From Afipia clevelandensis ATCC 49720 (lineage in GTDB: Bacteria; Pseudomonadota; Alphaproteobacteria; Rhizobiales; Xanthobacteraceae), in contig NZ_KB375281.1 in NCBI RefSeq assembly GCF_000336555.1, forward strand, positions 1,926,030 to 1,990,029: 64,000 nt of DNA, read 5' to 3'. Made by a program: the position numbers and the translations under genes. A model generated the notes under the pieces. It saw only the letters and a program-made list of their open reading frames with translations, searched no databases and was not told the DNA's origin. The number at the start of each line of letters is the position of its first letter. Positions within the stretch are counted from its first letter, which is position 1. Shown here in pieces: positions 1 to 11,165 of this stretch.

Positions 1-1297
1 CCAGCGGCGTGTCCTGCTCGAAGATCACCACAAGATCGACGGCTTCGAGCGCTGCCAGTACCTCTGCACGCGAGCGCTCGTCCTGCACCGGCCGCTCCGG
101 GCCCTTGAGCCGCCGCACCGATGCGTCACTGTTGAGACCGAGAATGAGGCGGTCGCAAGCCGCGCGCGCCTGGGTGATGACGCGAACATGGCCGGGATGC
201 AGAATGTCGAAACAGCCGTTGGTGAAGCCGACACGCAAGCCCTGCGAGCGCCATTCGGCGACGCGCGCATCGAGATCGGCTGCACTTGACGCGATCTTTT
301 CCTCCGCCGCGAGCGAAGCATGCGGCAAGATCTTCCGCCGCAGTTCGGCCAACGACACCGTCGCGGTCCCCGGCTTGCTGACTGCAACCGCCGCGCCCGC
401 GGCCGCGCAGCGCAGCGATGTATCCCAATCCGTTCCCGCCGCCATGGTCACCGCCAGCACGGCCGCGACGGTGTCGCCTGCTCCGGACACGTCGCGCACC
501 TTGGCGGGCTGCGCGGGCACATGGATCAGCGCACCATCGCGATGCGCCAGCGTCATGCCGTCTTCGCTCTTGGTCACCAGCACGGCTTCAGCATCGGCGG
601 TGCGCAGCGCCTCGATCGAGGCGTCGGCGATGTCAGCATCCGTCTGGATGCGGCGGCGAGTGGCTTCGGCGAATTCCTTGCGGTTCGGCGTCAGCAGCGT
701 CGCGCCGCGATAGATCGCCAGATTGGCGCTCTTCGGATCGACGATCACCCGCTTGCCCAGCTTGCGCGCGGCATCAATCACGTTGCGGATGACACGCGCG
801 GTCAGGACCCCCTTGGCGTAGTCCGACAGCAGCACGATGTCGGCGCGCGGCAGCGCCGCGACGACCGCGTCGATCAGCTTGCGCTCGGTCACTTCCGAGG
901 CGGGCGCCGACAATTCCCAGTCTGCGCGCAGCATGTGCGTAGAAAAATGTTCGGAGACGAAGCGCACCTTGCGTGTGGTCGGGCGTGACGGATCCGTGAC
1001 CAGCAGCGGCTCAATGAGCGGCTCCCTGGCCAGTTCCGCTTTCAGCGTTTCACCGGAAGCATCATTGCCGACAAGTCCAACGAAAATGCACTTCGCGCCC
1101 AGCGCCGCGATGTTGCGCGCGACATTGCCGGCACCACCGACATTGAGTTCGCTGCGGCGCGCCGCGATCACCGGCGCGGGCGCTTCCGGCGAAATACGCG
1201 AGACCTCGCCATAGACGAATTCGTCCAGCATCAGGTCGCCGACGCACAGCACGGTCTGGCGGACAATCGCTTGCGACAGCGCGTCAAAGTCGAACAT
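1..1297 (-). CDS. hldE: Bifunctional heptose-7-phosphate kinase / heptose-1-phosphate adenylyltransferase (HldE), 3' end outside the window
   Basis: It phosphorylates D-glycero-D-manno-heptose 7-phosphate at C1 and later adenylylates the 1-phosphate, two cytoplasmic steps of ADP-heptose synthesis. I translated the minus strand from the ATG at 1297; about 432 codons are open down to base 1 with no stop, against a usual 475-490 residues, so only the C-terminal tail is missing. The N-terminal half is a PfkB/ribokinase kinase ending in a GAGD motif near residue 273. The C-terminal half is a nucleotidyltransferase with [12 protein letters not shown] near residue 360, carrying the HxGH signature. 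The gene starts 21 bases after the hldD stop on the same strand, so the two are probably co-transcribed. Confidence 0.95.
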   Translation of the reverse strand, partial: MFDFDALSQAIVRQTVLCVGDLMLDEFVYGEVSRISPEAPAPVIAARRSELNVGGAGNVARNIAALGAKCIFVGLVGNDASGETLKAELAREPLIEPLLVTDPSRPTTRKVRFVSEHFSTHMLRADWELSAPASEVTERKLIDAVVAALPRADIVLLSDYAKGVLTARVIRNVIDAARKLGKRVIVDPKSANLAIYRGATLLTPNRKEFAEATRRRIQTDADIADASIEALRTADAEAVLVTKSEDGMTLAHRDGALIHVPAQPAKVRDVSGAGDTVAAVLAVTMAAGTDWDTSLRCAAAGAAVAVSKPGTATVSLAELRRKILPHASLAAEEKIASSAADLDARVAEWRSQGLRVGFTNGCFDILHPGHVRVITQARAACDRLILGLNSDASVRRLKGPERPVQDERSRAEVLAALEAVDLVVIFEQDTPL

Positions 1298-1318
1298 TAG
1301 AGCGTTCCTGTTGCCTGA

Positions 1319-2299
1319 TCAGCGATAGCGATCGGGCCGGTCGAGAAAATCCCGGACATAGCTGCCGACGCCGTCTTCCAGCGCCGTGAAGCCGCCATTG
1401 TAACCTGCGCCGCGCAGATGATCGACCTCTGCCTGCGTGAAGTACTGGTAACTGCCGCGAATTTGTTCCGGCATGTCGATATATTCGATGTTCGGCTTGG
1501 CGCCGAGGGCGCTGTAGGCCGCGAGGATCAGATCGCGGAAGCTGCGGGCATGTCCGGTGCCAACATTGAACAGACCACTCACCGAGCGTGTCGCCAGAAG
1601 CCACATGATGACCCGCACCACGTCATCGACATGGATGAAATCACGGCGCTGGTCACCGTCAGCGATGCCATCGCGATGCGACTTGAAGAGCTGCACGACG
1701 CGGCCTTCGCGAATATCGGCGAAACGCTTCGCCAGCACGCTCATCATCGTGCCCTTGTGGTATTCATTCGGGCCGAACACGTTGAAGAACTTCAGGCCGG
1801 CCCATTGCGGCGGCATCTTTTCGCCTTTGGCGATGCGCTCCATCAGCGCGAGATCGAACAGATGCTTGCTCCAGCCGTAAAGATTCATCGGGCGAAGCTG
1901 CTTCAGCGCGGCAAGCGACTCGTCGTCGCGAAAGCCCTGATCGCCGTCACCATACGTCGCCGCAGACGAGGCGTAGATGAACGGGACGGAATTGGCCGTG
2001 CACCAGTCGAGCAATCGCATCGACAGGCGGAAGTTGGTTTCGATCACGAGATCGCCGTCGGTCGCGGTGGTCTCGGAAATCGCACCCATATGGATCACGG
2101 CATCCAGCCTGCGCCCGTTCAGCCATGACATCAGTTCCGCGGGCGGAACGATGTCGGCGAGCTGGCGCTTGGCGAGATTGCGCCACTTGCCGTCGGAGCC
2201 GAGGAAATCGCACACGGCCACGTCCGCGCGGCCCGCGTCGTTGAGGGCGGCAACGATATTCGATCCGATAAAACCGGCTCCGCCGGTCACCAACAGCAT
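1319..2299 (-). CDS. hldD: ADP-L-glycero-D-manno-heptose 6-epimerase
   Basis: This extended short-chain dehydrogenase inverts C6 of ADP-D-glycero-D-manno-heptose, the last step before heptose transfer to lipid A-Kdo. The 326-residue product opens with the Rossmann motif GGAGFIGSN (residues 6-14) and carries the catalytic pair Y141/K145 in YGWSK. An in-frame ATG 14 codons upstream exists, but the family N-terminus begins at MLLVTGGAG, so I start at 2299. It leads the leftward hldD-hldE pair, while waaF, gmhA and gmhB run rightward from the same 200-base gap, so the two arms may share a control region. Confidence 0.95.
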   Translation of the reverse strand: MLLVTGGAGFIGSNIVAALNDAGRADVAVCDFLGSDGKWRNLAKRQLADIVPPAELMSWLNGRRLDAVIHMGAISETTATDGDLVIETNFRLSMRLLDWCTANSVPFIYASSAATYGDGDQGFRDDESLAALKQLRPMNLYGWSKHLFDLALMERIAKGEKMPPQWAGLKFFNVFGPNEYHKGTMMSVLAKRFADIREGRVVQLFKSHRDGIADGDQRRDFIHVDDVVRVIMWLLATRSVSGLFNVGTGHARSFRDLILAAYSALGAKPNIEYIDMPEQIRGSYQYFTQAEVDHLRGAGYNGGFTALEDGVGSYVRDFLDRPDRYR

Positions 2300-2501
2300 G
2301 AAGGAATCCCGCCGTGTGAATGCGCGCCACCTTTGCCTCAACCCCGCCCCCCAAGCAACTCACGACCGTGGGCTTGGTGAAGGCGGGGGATGGACGGAAA
2401 GCCGGTGAAAACGCATCTGGACGCGATGCGACCGACGCGGTAACCGGCTGATCGGCCACAATTCTCCCGGGCTCGCACCGATCTGCTCGAAAACCTTCAA
2501 T

Positions 2502-2521
2502 AAATGAATATCAATTCATTT
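2502..2521. promoter_or_regulatory. Perfect AT-rich palindrome over the waaF start codon
   Basis: AAATGAAT and ATTCATTT form 8-base arms around the spacer ATCA, and the left arm contains the ATG of waaF. No Shine-Dalgarno-like sequence is seen just upstream. It could be a weak RNA hairpin masking the start or a DNA operator, and its function is unproven. Confidence 0.3.
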
Positions 2522-3565
2522 CTAAGCGATATTGGGGTAAAGCCCGATCCTTCGGAAACCAGCCCGGTTCTGGTCGTTCCGTATATGTGGATTGGCGATT
2601 TCGTGCGTGGGCACACGGTGGTCCGGGTCCTCAAGGAGCGCTGGCCGAACCGGCCGGTGGACCTGCTGGTCACCAGCCTCTGCGCGCCGCTGGTGGATTA
2701 CATGCCCGGCGTCCGCAGGGGCATCGTCTGGGACCTGCCGCGCGGTCAGCTCGCCCTGAAAAAGCAGTGGGCGCTGGCGGAGCAGTTGCGGGCCGCCGGC
2801 TACGGCACCGCGCTGGTCATGCCCCGGACCTGGAAATCGGCCATCGCGCCGACGCTGGCGGGTATTCCCCAGCGCACCGGCTGGGTCGGCGAGGTCCGCT
2901 TCGGCCTGATCAACGACTGGCGCTGGGGCGAGCGCAGCATGCCCCGCTTCATCGACAAGAACGCCGCCCTCGCCCTGCCTGCCGATGCGCCTTTGCCGAA
3001 AGAGTGGCCGGTGCCGGAGCTTGTGGTGCCGCCCGCTGAGGTCGCCGCCTGGCGGCAGGCCAACAATCTCGGCCAGACATCGGCTGTCGCGCTGGCGCCG
3101 GGATCTGTCGGCGCCTCCAAGCGCTGGACCTACTACAGGGAAGCCGCCCGGATGTTCGCCGAGCAGGGCCTCGACGTCTGGGTGGTCGGCGGCCCGGGCG
3201 AAAAGACCATCGCCACCGAGATCGCAAACTTCGGCGGGCCGCGGGTGCGCGACCTCACCGGCACCGACCTGCGCAACGGCATCATGGCCATGGCCGCCGC
3301 GAAGACCGTGATATCCAATGACTCCGGCCTGATGCACATCGCCGCCGCGATCGGCACCTCGGCCATCGGTATTTTCGGCCCCACCAGCCCCTACCACTGG
3401 GCGCCGCTGAACGGCCTTGCCGCCACTATCAAGCGTCCGACCGACCTGCCCTGCCAGCCGTGTCACAAGCCGGTCTGCACCCAGAACGATCATCACTGCA
3501 TGCGCGACATCCCGGCCTCGCAGGTGGTGGAGACCGCGCAGCGCGTGATAGCCAACGCTCGTTAA
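2504..3565 (+). CDS. waaF: ADP-heptose:LPS heptosyltransferase II
   Basis: A GT9 glycosyltransferase that adds the second heptose to the LPS inner core at the cytoplasmic face of the inner membrane. The 353-residue protein has PYMWIGDFV near the N-terminus, as in alphaproteobacterial WaaF, LAPGSVGASKRW near residue 203, and the donor-site segment NDSGLMHIAAAIG followed by FGPTSPYHWAPL near residues 265-300. A Cys-rich stretch (CQPCHKPVCTQNDHHC) near the C-terminus is typical of the family. It begins a rightward run with gmhA and gmhB. The ATG lies in a palindrome and has no clear ribosome-binding site, so the exact start is less certain than the identity. Confidence 0.93.
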   Translation: MNINSFLSDIGVKPDPSETSPVLVVPYMWIGDFVRGHTVVRVLKERWPNRPVDLLVTSLCAPLVDYMPGVRRGIVWDLPRGQLALKKQWALAEQLRAAGYGTALVMPRTWKSAIAPTLAGIPQRTGWVGEVRFGLINDWRWGERSMPRFIDKNAALALPADAPLPKEWPVPELVVPPAEVAAWRQANNLGQTSAVALAPGSVGASKRWTYYREAARMFAEQGLDVWVVGGPGEKTIATEIANFGGPRVRDLTGTDLRNGIMAMAAAKTVISNDSGLMHIAAAIGTSAIGIFGPTSPYHWAPLNGLAATIKRPTDLPCQPCHKPVCTQNDHHCMRDIPASQVVETAQRVIANAR

Positions 3566-3652
3566 TCTCGACGGCTGGTCGCACTTGCACCCCACTTGCG
3601 CCGCTATCGCGCTGTGACTACCACTGACGCCTGATCAACGACGCGGTGACAT

Positions 3653-4246
3653 GTGAGCCAGGACCGGATCGCGGCCCATTTCCAGAGTTCGCTCGACGGC
3701 CTGAGCAAGGCTGTTCAGAGCGATGAGGTGCGCGCGACCACGCAGGCCATCGCGCGCGCTGTGACCGATGCCTTGAAGGCCGGCAACAAGCTGCTGCTGA
3801 TCGGCAATGGCGGCAGCGCCGCGGATGCCCAGCACATCGCCGCGGAGATCGTCGGCCGCTACAAGCAGGAGCGTCCCGGCTGGGCCGCCATCGCGCTGAC
3901 CACTGACACCTCCGCACTCACCGCCATCGCCAACGACTATGGATTCGAGCAGGTCTTTGCACGTCAGCTGCAGGGATTGGCGAAGCGCGGCGATGTGCTG
4001 TTCGCGCTCTCAACGTCAGGCCGCTCGCCGAACATTCTGGCTGCGCTGAAGATGGCGCGCGACCTCGGCGTTGTCACCGTCGGCTTCACCGGCGAGAGGG
4101 GTGAAAGCATGCGCGCGTCTTGCGATCATCTGTTCATCGCGCCAACCGACGACACGCCGGTGATCCAGCAGGTTCACATGATGGCGATGCACGCGATTTG
4201 CGACGAAGTCGAACAGTCGCTGATCGCAGCGGCGAAGGCAAAATGA
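3653..4246 (+). CDS. gmhA: Sedoheptulose-7-phosphate isomerase (phosphoheptose isomerase)
   Basis: It converts sedoheptulose 7-phosphate to D-glycero-D-manno-heptose 7-phosphate, the entry step of the heptose pathway, in the cytoplasm. The 197-residue protein is a single SIS domain: [18 protein letters not shown] (near residues 43-60) and [14 protein letters not shown] (near residues 117-130) are the sugar-phosphate loops, and length and motifs match GmhA. The start is GTG, because the ATG two bases upstream runs straight into TGA. Its stop overlaps the gmhB start by four bases (ATGA), which indicates translational coupling. Confidence 0.95.
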   Translation: MSQDRIAAHFQSSLDGLSKAVQSDEVRATTQAIARAVTDALKAGNKLLLIGNGGSAADAQHIAAEIVGRYKQERPGWAAIALTTDTSALTAIANDYGFEQVFARQLQGLAKRGDVLFALSTSGRSPNILAALKMARDLGVVTVGFTGERGESMRASCDHLFIAPTDDTPVIQQVHMMAMHAICDEVEQSLIAAAKAK

Positions 4247-4758
4247 GCGCGGAGACAAAGCCTGCGGCGTTTCTCGACCGCGACGGTGTCATCAATCTCG
4301 ACGATGCCTATGTCGGCACTCGTGACAGATTGCGCTGGATGCCGGGCATCGCTCCGGCGATCAGAGCGCTGAACGAAGCAGACTATTACGTCTTCGTTTT
4401 CACCAACCAGTCCGGCGTCGCACGCGGCTTTTTCTCCGAGGATGATGTGCGCACCCTGCACAACTGGATGCGCGATGAACTGGCGCGCGATGGCGCGCGG
4501 ATCGACGATTTCCGTTATTGCCCGCACCATCCCGACGGCATCGTTCCCGCCTACACGCGCGAATGCGACTGGCGCAAACCGCAAGCCGGCATGGTGCTCG
4601 ACCTCATGAAACACTGGCCGGTGGATCGCGCGCGTAGCTTTGTCATCGGCGACAAGCAACGCGATCTTGATGCGGGCAAAGCTGCCGGGATCGAGGGCTA
4701 TCTGTTTTCGGGAACGGATATCGCGGGCTTTGTCGACGGGATTTTGAAAAAGCGATAG
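4243..4758 (+). CDS. gmhB: D-glycero-D-manno-heptose-1,7-bisphosphate 7-phosphatase
   Basis: A HAD-superfamily phosphatase that removes the 7-phosphate between the kinase and adenylyltransferase steps of HldE. The 171-residue product has the HAD nucleophile motif FLDRDGVIN near residue 10, TNQSGVARG near residue 53, a zinc-loop segment CPHHP...CDWRKP near residues 88-112 and the acidic motif [12 protein letters not shown] near residue 133. The open frame extends further upstream, but ATG 4243 overlaps the gmhA stop and gives the family-typical N-terminus. A palindromic repeat follows about ten bases after the stop. Confidence 0.94.
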   Translation: MSAETKPAAFLDRDGVINLDDAYVGTRDRLRWMPGIAPAIRALNEADYYVFVFTNQSGVARGFFSEDDVRTLHNWMRDELARDGARIDDFRYCPHHPDGIVPAYTRECDWRKPQAGMVLDLMKHWPVDRARSFVIGDKQRDLDAGKAAGIEGYLFSGTDIAGFVDGILKKR

Positions 4759-4770
4759 CGACATACTCAC

Positions 4771-4842
4771 GTCATTGCGAGCGAAGCGAAGCAATCCACC
4801 TTTCAGGCTGGATTGCTTCGTCGCTACGCTCCTCGCAATGAT
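4771..4842. repeat. REP-like palindromic element, family A, copy 1
   Basis: GTCATTGCGAGCGAAGCGAA and its complementary right half (GGATTGCTTCGTCG...CTCCTCGCAATGA) fold into a long imperfect hairpin. Copies lie at 18761-18834 and 59671-59782. This copy sits between convergent gmhB and waaC and overlaps the last codons of waaC. I recall such elements as abundant in Bradyrhizobiaceae. Confidence 0.85.
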
Positions 4843-5774
4843 GGTCCCGCCGCTTCGATCACCCGCTCGAACGACGGATAAACATCCTTCCCGCCGACCA
4901 CAGTAATCGGTCCGTTGCCGACCGGTCCTGTCAGACCTGGATCGGTTGCGAGAAACACCGCGATCAGCGGCACTTCATAAGCTGCGGCCAGATGCAGCAA
5001 CCCGGTATCGACGCCGACCACCAGCGCGGCATTGGCAATCACCTTCGCGGTTTGGTCGAGCGGAAGGCGGTCGAGAATACGGCTTCCCGGAATTGCATGC
5101 GAAAGCCGCTCACAGCGCAGGCGCTCGCGCTCGTTACCCCATGGCAGCACAACTTCAAGGCCCTGCGCATGCAGCCATTTGCCGGTGCCGATCCAGTCGA
5201 CCTCGCGCCATTCCTTCGATGCGCGCGACGTGCCGTGAAACAGCACCGCATAATGCGCATCATCGGTGCGCGGCGGCTTGACCAGCCCGTAGTCGATGGC
5301 GGCATCCGGCGAATAGCCGAGGCTTAATGCGGTGAGCAGGCGATTGCGGGTCACCGCATGCTGATCGCGCGCAACGGCGTGTTTTACATCGTAGAACCAC
5401 GACGCCACCGGCTCCTTTATGCTCGCTGCATCGTAGCCGTGACGCTCGCCGGATGCCGTTCGCGCGATCAGTGCCGAACGGATCAGGCCCTGCGTATCGA
5501 CGACCTTCTCCGCCTTGATTGATTTCAGTTTCGCCTTGAACGCGGAGACCTCGCTCCAGATCTCTGAGCGAAGCAATTGAGACCGCCAGCGCCGCGTCGA
5601 AACCGGAATCACCTCATCGACAGCCGGATGAAGCCGCGCCAGCGGCGCGAACGTCTCCTCGACCACCCATGTCAGCCGCGCATCAGGATAACGCTGCCGT
5701 GCATCCGTGACCGCTGGCATGTGATGCACGACATCGCCGAGCGATGATGTCTTGATGAACAGGATACCGTGCAT
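4824..5774 (-). CDS. waaC: LPS heptosyltransferase I
   Basis: A GT9 enzyme that transfers the first heptose to Kdo2-lipid A. The 316-residue protein starts MHGILFIKTSSLGDVVHHMPA, the classic WaaC opening (KTSSLGD with HMPA), and has the donor-site segment GVDTGLLHLAAA near residue 262. The ATG at 5774 leaves a 223-base divergent gap to galE. The last residues (SLRGA) and the stop are encoded by the right half of the palindromic repeat at 4771-4842, so the element seems to have replaced the original C-terminus. The catalytic core is intact. Confidence 0.92.
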   Translation of the reverse strand: MHGILFIKTSSLGDVVHHMPAVTDARQRYPDARLTWVVEETFAPLARLHPAVDEVIPVSTRRWRSQLLRSEIWSEVSAFKAKLKSIKAEKVVDTQGLIRSALIARTASGERHGYDAASIKEPVASWFYDVKHAVARDQHAVTRNRLLTALSLGYSPDAAIDYGLVKPPRTDDAHYAVLFHGTSRASKEWREVDWIGTGKWLHAQGLEVVLPWGNERERLRCERLSHAIPGSRILDRLPLDQTAKVIANAALVVGVDTGLLHLAAAYEVPLIAVFLATDPGLTGPVGNGPITVVGGKDVYPSFERVIEAAGPSLRGA

Positions 5775-5997
5775 CGGCGTGATCAGTCCGGAAGTCGCAA
5801 TAGCGCGTTACGTTTTGGAAACCATAAACCGCGTTCCTGCGGGAGAATCCAAGGGATTCACCGCGAAGTTCCGGTCTTATACCCCATTTCCATCGTTTCC
5901 CTGCAAGATTCCGGCAAGAAGTTCGCTCCACATTCCGCGCCTGTCACGAAAGATATGGCGCACGAGTTGGCGCGGAAGCAATGCAGATTGGAATGCC

Positions 5998-7011
5998 ATG
6001 ACGATCTTGGTCACCGGAGGCGCAGGTTATATCGGCAGCCATACGGTTCGCGCGCTGGTCGATGCGGGCGAAAGCGTTGTCGTGGTCGATAATCTCTCGA
6101 CAGGATTTTCGCAATTCCTGCCGGAAGGCGTTCCGCTGTTCATCGGCGATGTGGCTGACGAAAATCTCGTCGAAGGCGTGATCGCCGCGCACAACGTCGA
6201 CTCCATCATCCATTTCGCGGGTTCTGTGGTCGTACCGGATTCGATGCGCGATCCGCTCGGCTACTACCGCAACAACACCATGACCACGCGCAATCTTCTC
6301 AACGCCGCGGTCAAGTGCAACATCAGCCGCTTCATCTTCTCGTCGACCGCCGCGGTCTACGGCAATCCCGACCGGACGCCGGTTGCGGAAGAAGCACCGA
6401 CACGCCCGCTTTCGCCTTACGGCTCATCCAAACTGATGACCGAGATCATGCTGCACGACGTCGCCTCCGCGCACGGCATGCACTACGTTGTCCTGCGCTA
6501 TTTCAACGTCGCCGGCGCCGATCCGCAGGCGCGCATCGGTCTTGCCACCGTCGGCGCGACGCATCTTCTGAAGATTGCTGTTGAAGCGGCCACCGGCCAG
6601 CGTGCCAAGATCGACGTTTACGGCACCGACTATCCGACCGTCGATGGAAGCTGCGTCCGCGATTTCATTCACGTCACCGATCTGGCGGAGGCGCATCGCG
6701 CCGCGCTGAGATATCTCGAACAGGGCGGTCCGTCCGCCACGTTGAACTGCGGTTATGGCCGCGGCTACTCGGTGCTCGAAACCATCGAGGCCGTGCGCCG
6801 CGCCTCGGGCCGCAATTTCGCGGTTCAGTATGCCGAGCGCCGCCCGGGCGACATCATGACCATGATCGCGGACACCGCCCGCATCCGCGCCACGCTCGAC
6901 TGGACGCCGCAATATGACGACCTCGACACCATCGCCCGCCATGCGCTGGCATGGGAAGAAAAGCTGCAGCTCGAGCGTCAGCAGGACCACCGCCACGCGG
7001 TTCCGGCCTAG
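5998..7011 (+). CDS. galE: UDP-glucose 4-epimerase
   Basis: It interconverts UDP-glucose and UDP-galactose, supplying galactose for surface polysaccharide. I start at ATG 5998 because MTILVTGGAGYIGSH is the family N-terminus, although the frame is open further upstream. The 337-residue protein carries the NAD-binding GGAGYIGSH, SSTAAVYG near residues 115-122 and the catalytic Y141/K145 in YGSSK, and its length matches GalE. The neighbours on both sides (waaC, MsbA-like exporter) are LPS genes, which supports an envelope role. A related nucleotide-sugar epimerase specificity cannot be excluded. Confidence 0.88.
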   Translation: MTILVTGGAGYIGSHTVRALVDAGESVVVVDNLSTGFSQFLPEGVPLFIGDVADENLVEGVIAAHNVDSIIHFAGSVVVPDSMRDPLGYYRNNTMTTRNLLNAAVKCNISRFIFSSTAAVYGNPDRTPVAEEAPTRPLSPYGSSKLMTEIMLHDVASAHGMHYVVLRYFNVAGADPQARIGLATVGATHLLKIAVEAATGQRAKIDVYGTDYPTVDGSCVRDFIHVTDLAEAHRAALRYLEQGGPSATLNCGYGRGYSVLETIEAVRRASGRNFAVQYAERRPGDIMTMIADTARIRATLDWTPQYDDLDTIARHALAWEEKLQLERQQDHRHAVPA

Positions 7012-7135
7012 CGTCAAATCGGGTAAAAATCCCTGATTTCACTTGAAAATCCGCCGCATTGCGGGCAAGGAGACGGACGTTTCGCATAAACCCTGACGGG
7101 GCGCTTCAGCGCGCCTGACCGTCAATGGAACGCGG

Positions 7136-8938
<1,803 letters not shown>

Positions 8939-8983
8939 TATCCCGCTTCCCGCCTCCTTGTCCTTCCAGCAACCGGATTTGCC

Positions 8984-9673
8984 ATGACCGCCAGCTACGT
9001 CATTCCCGCACTCGCGCAACCGTCCATCCCAGTCGCCGGCGAATCGAAGTCCTTTCCGGTCCGACGCATCTGGTGCGTGGGCCGCAATTATCTCGAACAC
9101 ATCCGCGAGATGGGCAATGACGAACGCCAGCCGCCGTTCTTCTTCGCCAAGCACGCGGACATGGTGACCGGCGACGGCGCGACGATCCCCTATCCGTCAC
9201 TGACCAAGGATTTCCAGCACGAGGTCGAGCTTGTGGTTGCGCTCAAGAGCGGCGGTGCGAACATTGACCCCGCCAAGGCGCTCGATCACGTCTACGGATA
9301 TGGTGTCGGCATCGACATGACCCGCCGCGACCTGCAGATGGCTTCGCGCAAGAAGGAGCAGCCCTGGGAGATCGGCAAGTCGTTCGATTTCTCGGCGCCC
9401 TGCGGCGCGCTGCGCCCCGCCACGGAAATCGGTCATCCAGTGAAGGGCAAGATCTGGCTTTCGGTCAACGGCACCGAGAAACAGAAGGGCGACCTCTCGG
9501 AGATGATCTGGAATGTTGCCGAGATCATCGGCAAGCTGTCGCTTCAGGTGTCGCTCGGTGCGGGCGACATCATCCTGACCGGCACACCGGCCGGCGTCGC
9601 GGCGCTTCAGCCCGGCGACAAGATCGAATGCGGCATCGACGGCATCGGCACGCTGAAGGTCGCGATCGGGTGA
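8984..9673 (+). CDS. Fumarylacetoacetate hydrolase family protein
   Basis: A 229-residue single-domain FAH-fold enzyme. Members hydrolyse, decarboxylate or isomerise beta-keto or enol acids using a divalent metal. Visible family features are IWCVGRNYLEH near residue 29, FFAKHADMV near 53, the metal-ligand segment HEVELVV near 79, GYGVGIDMTRRDLQ near 105 and ILTGTPAGVA near 196. Its size fits the small bacterial isomerase/hydrolase group (acylpyruvase or oxaloacetate decarboxylase-like) better than true FahA. It starts 45 bases after the exporter gene, and convergent amidase transcription ends 19 bases beyond its stop. The substrate is unknown. Confidence 0.85.
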   Translation: MTASYVIPALAQPSIPVAGESKSFPVRRIWCVGRNYLEHIREMGNDERQPPFFFAKHADMVTGDGATIPYPSLTKDFQHEVELVVALKSGGANIDPAKALDHVYGYGVGIDMTRRDLQMASRKKEQPWEIGKSFDFSAPCGALRPATEIGHPVKGKIWLSVNGTEKQKGDLSEMIWNVAEIIGKLSLQVSLGAGDIILTGTPAGVAALQPGDKIECGIDGIGTLKVAIG

Positions 9674-9692
9674 TCGTGGCCACCTGGCCGGA

Positions 9693-10991
9693 TTACGCTC
9701 CCAACCGGCTCTCGACCGCAGCAGCCATCGCCAGCAGACGGCGATCGTCGCCGTGGCGGCCGACCAGCATCAATCCGACCGGAAGGGCATTGCCAAACCG
9801 GATCGGCAGCGAGATCGCGCAGACGTCGAAGAAATTCCAGATCGAGGTGTTCATCAGTGCCTGGACGTTGCGCTTGTTGAAACTCTCCGGCGTGGAAATC
9901 TCATCCATCGTCGGCGCGACGATCTGCACCGTCGGCATCACCAGCACATCGACCTGATCGAACACCGCATCCATCTGCGCGATGCCGCGCTCGCGGTCGC
10001 GCAATGCGAGGATGTAATCGGCGGCGCTGATTTTCTCCGAACGCAGCAGGCGCGCCCGCACATTGGGATCGACGCCCTCCCCCGCTTCCGCGAGCAGGGT
10101 GCGGTGGATTGCATAGGCTTCCGGCGGCGCGACCCCGCCGCGCTCGTTGGCCGTGTGCATGATGTCGAGCGCTTTCAGGGTGACGTCCGCGCCGGATTTC
10201 CAGTGCGGCGCGAGCTTCGCCAGCGCCTGCGGATAGGCCTTGCCGACAATGTCATCAAGACCGTCGATGGGATAGCCCTGCACGAAACCGGCGCGCACAT
10301 CTTTCAAAGATGGCGACGCAAGCGGCGATGGCGTTTCACCCGCCAGCACCGCATCGGCATCGGCGCAATCGGCGACGCTGCGTGCAATCGGCCCGATGGA
10401 ATCCAGCGTGAAGGACAGCGGAAACGCGCCCGCCCTCGGCACGCGCTTTACCGTGGGCTTGAAGCCGGTGACGCCGCAAAACGCCGCCGGGATGCGGGTC
10501 GAACCGCCAGTGTCGGTGCCGATGGCGATCTCGCAGAACGCATCGGCGGCGGCCACCGCCGCGCCGGAGGACGAACCACCGGGGACGCGCCTGCGATCCG
10601 CCGGATTGCCCGGTGTGCCGAAATGGGGATTGGCCCCGAGGCCCGAATAAGCGAACTCGGTCATGTTGGTCTTCGCGGCGATCACCGCGCCCGCCTCGCG
10701 CAGACGCTGCACGATGACGGCATCCGCTTCCGCGGGCTTGCCGCGTGACGCCAGCACCCTCGATCCGGCGCGGGTCACCTCGCCCTTCACGTCGAACAGG
10801 TCCTTGATGGTGAGGATCGCGCCATCGAGCGGCCCGCGGGAACTGCCGGATCTGATCCGCGCATCGGCGGCGTCGGCGGCCTTGCGGGCCTCGTCCGCAT
10901 AGACGGTGAGGCAGGCGCGCGCGCCTTCGCCGGCGGGATCGGCAATCCTGCCGAGAGCTTGTTCGACACGGTCGCGGGATGAAGCTGTCAT
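9693..10991 (-). CDS. Amidase signature family hydrolase
   Basis: A 432-residue cytoplasmic amidase with the Ser-cisSer-Lys triad: K63 in LTIKDLFDV, the GGSSSG loop at residues 138-143 and the nucleophile S164 in DTGGSTRIPA. The size and motifs match the GatA/AtzF/amidase family. There is no GatB or GatC partner nearby, so a stand-alone catabolic amide hydrolase is more likely than the transamidosome subunit. An A-rich AGAAG stretch precedes ATG 10991. It is divergent from the esterase gene at 11166, with a 174-base gap for two promoters. The substrate cannot be read. Confidence 0.88.
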   Translation of the reverse strand: MTASSRDRVEQALGRIADPAGEGARACLTVYADEARKAADAADARIRSGSSRGPLDGAILTIKDLFDVKGEVTRAGSRVLASRGKPAEADAVIVQRLREAGAVIAAKTNMTEFAYSGLGANPHFGTPGNPADRRRVPGGSSSGAAVAAADAFCEIAIGTDTGGSTRIPAAFCGVTGFKPTVKRVPRAGAFPLSFTLDSIGPIARSVADCADADAVLAGETPSPLASPSLKDVRAGFVQGYPIDGLDDIVGKAYPQALAKLAPHWKSGADVTLKALDIMHTANERGGVAPPEAYAIHRTLLAEAGEGVDPNVRARLLRSEKISAADYILALRDRERGIAQMDAVFDQVDVLVMPTVQIVAPTMDEISTPESFNKRNVQALMNTSIWNFFDVCAISLPIRFGNALPVGLMLVGRHGDDRRLLAMAAAVESRLGA

Positions 10992-11165
10992 GTTTTTCTT
11001 CTGGCCGGGAAAGAGGCCGGGAGAATGGATTTTTCAGCAACGGATGGCAATCCTTCTAAATTTTCGCATTCTCCCGCCGCTTGGTGCGACACCTCGCGCG
11101 GATGGCCGCCCGTTGCACCACCGCTGTTCCGCACTAAAGTGGCGGACAAACAGGAACCCGCTGCC

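Noticed and set aside
4759-4850. CRISPR repeat or tRNA in the gmhB-waaC gap
   Set aside because: The structure is a single palindromic element with relatives elsewhere. There is no regular repeat-spacer pattern and no cloverleaf.
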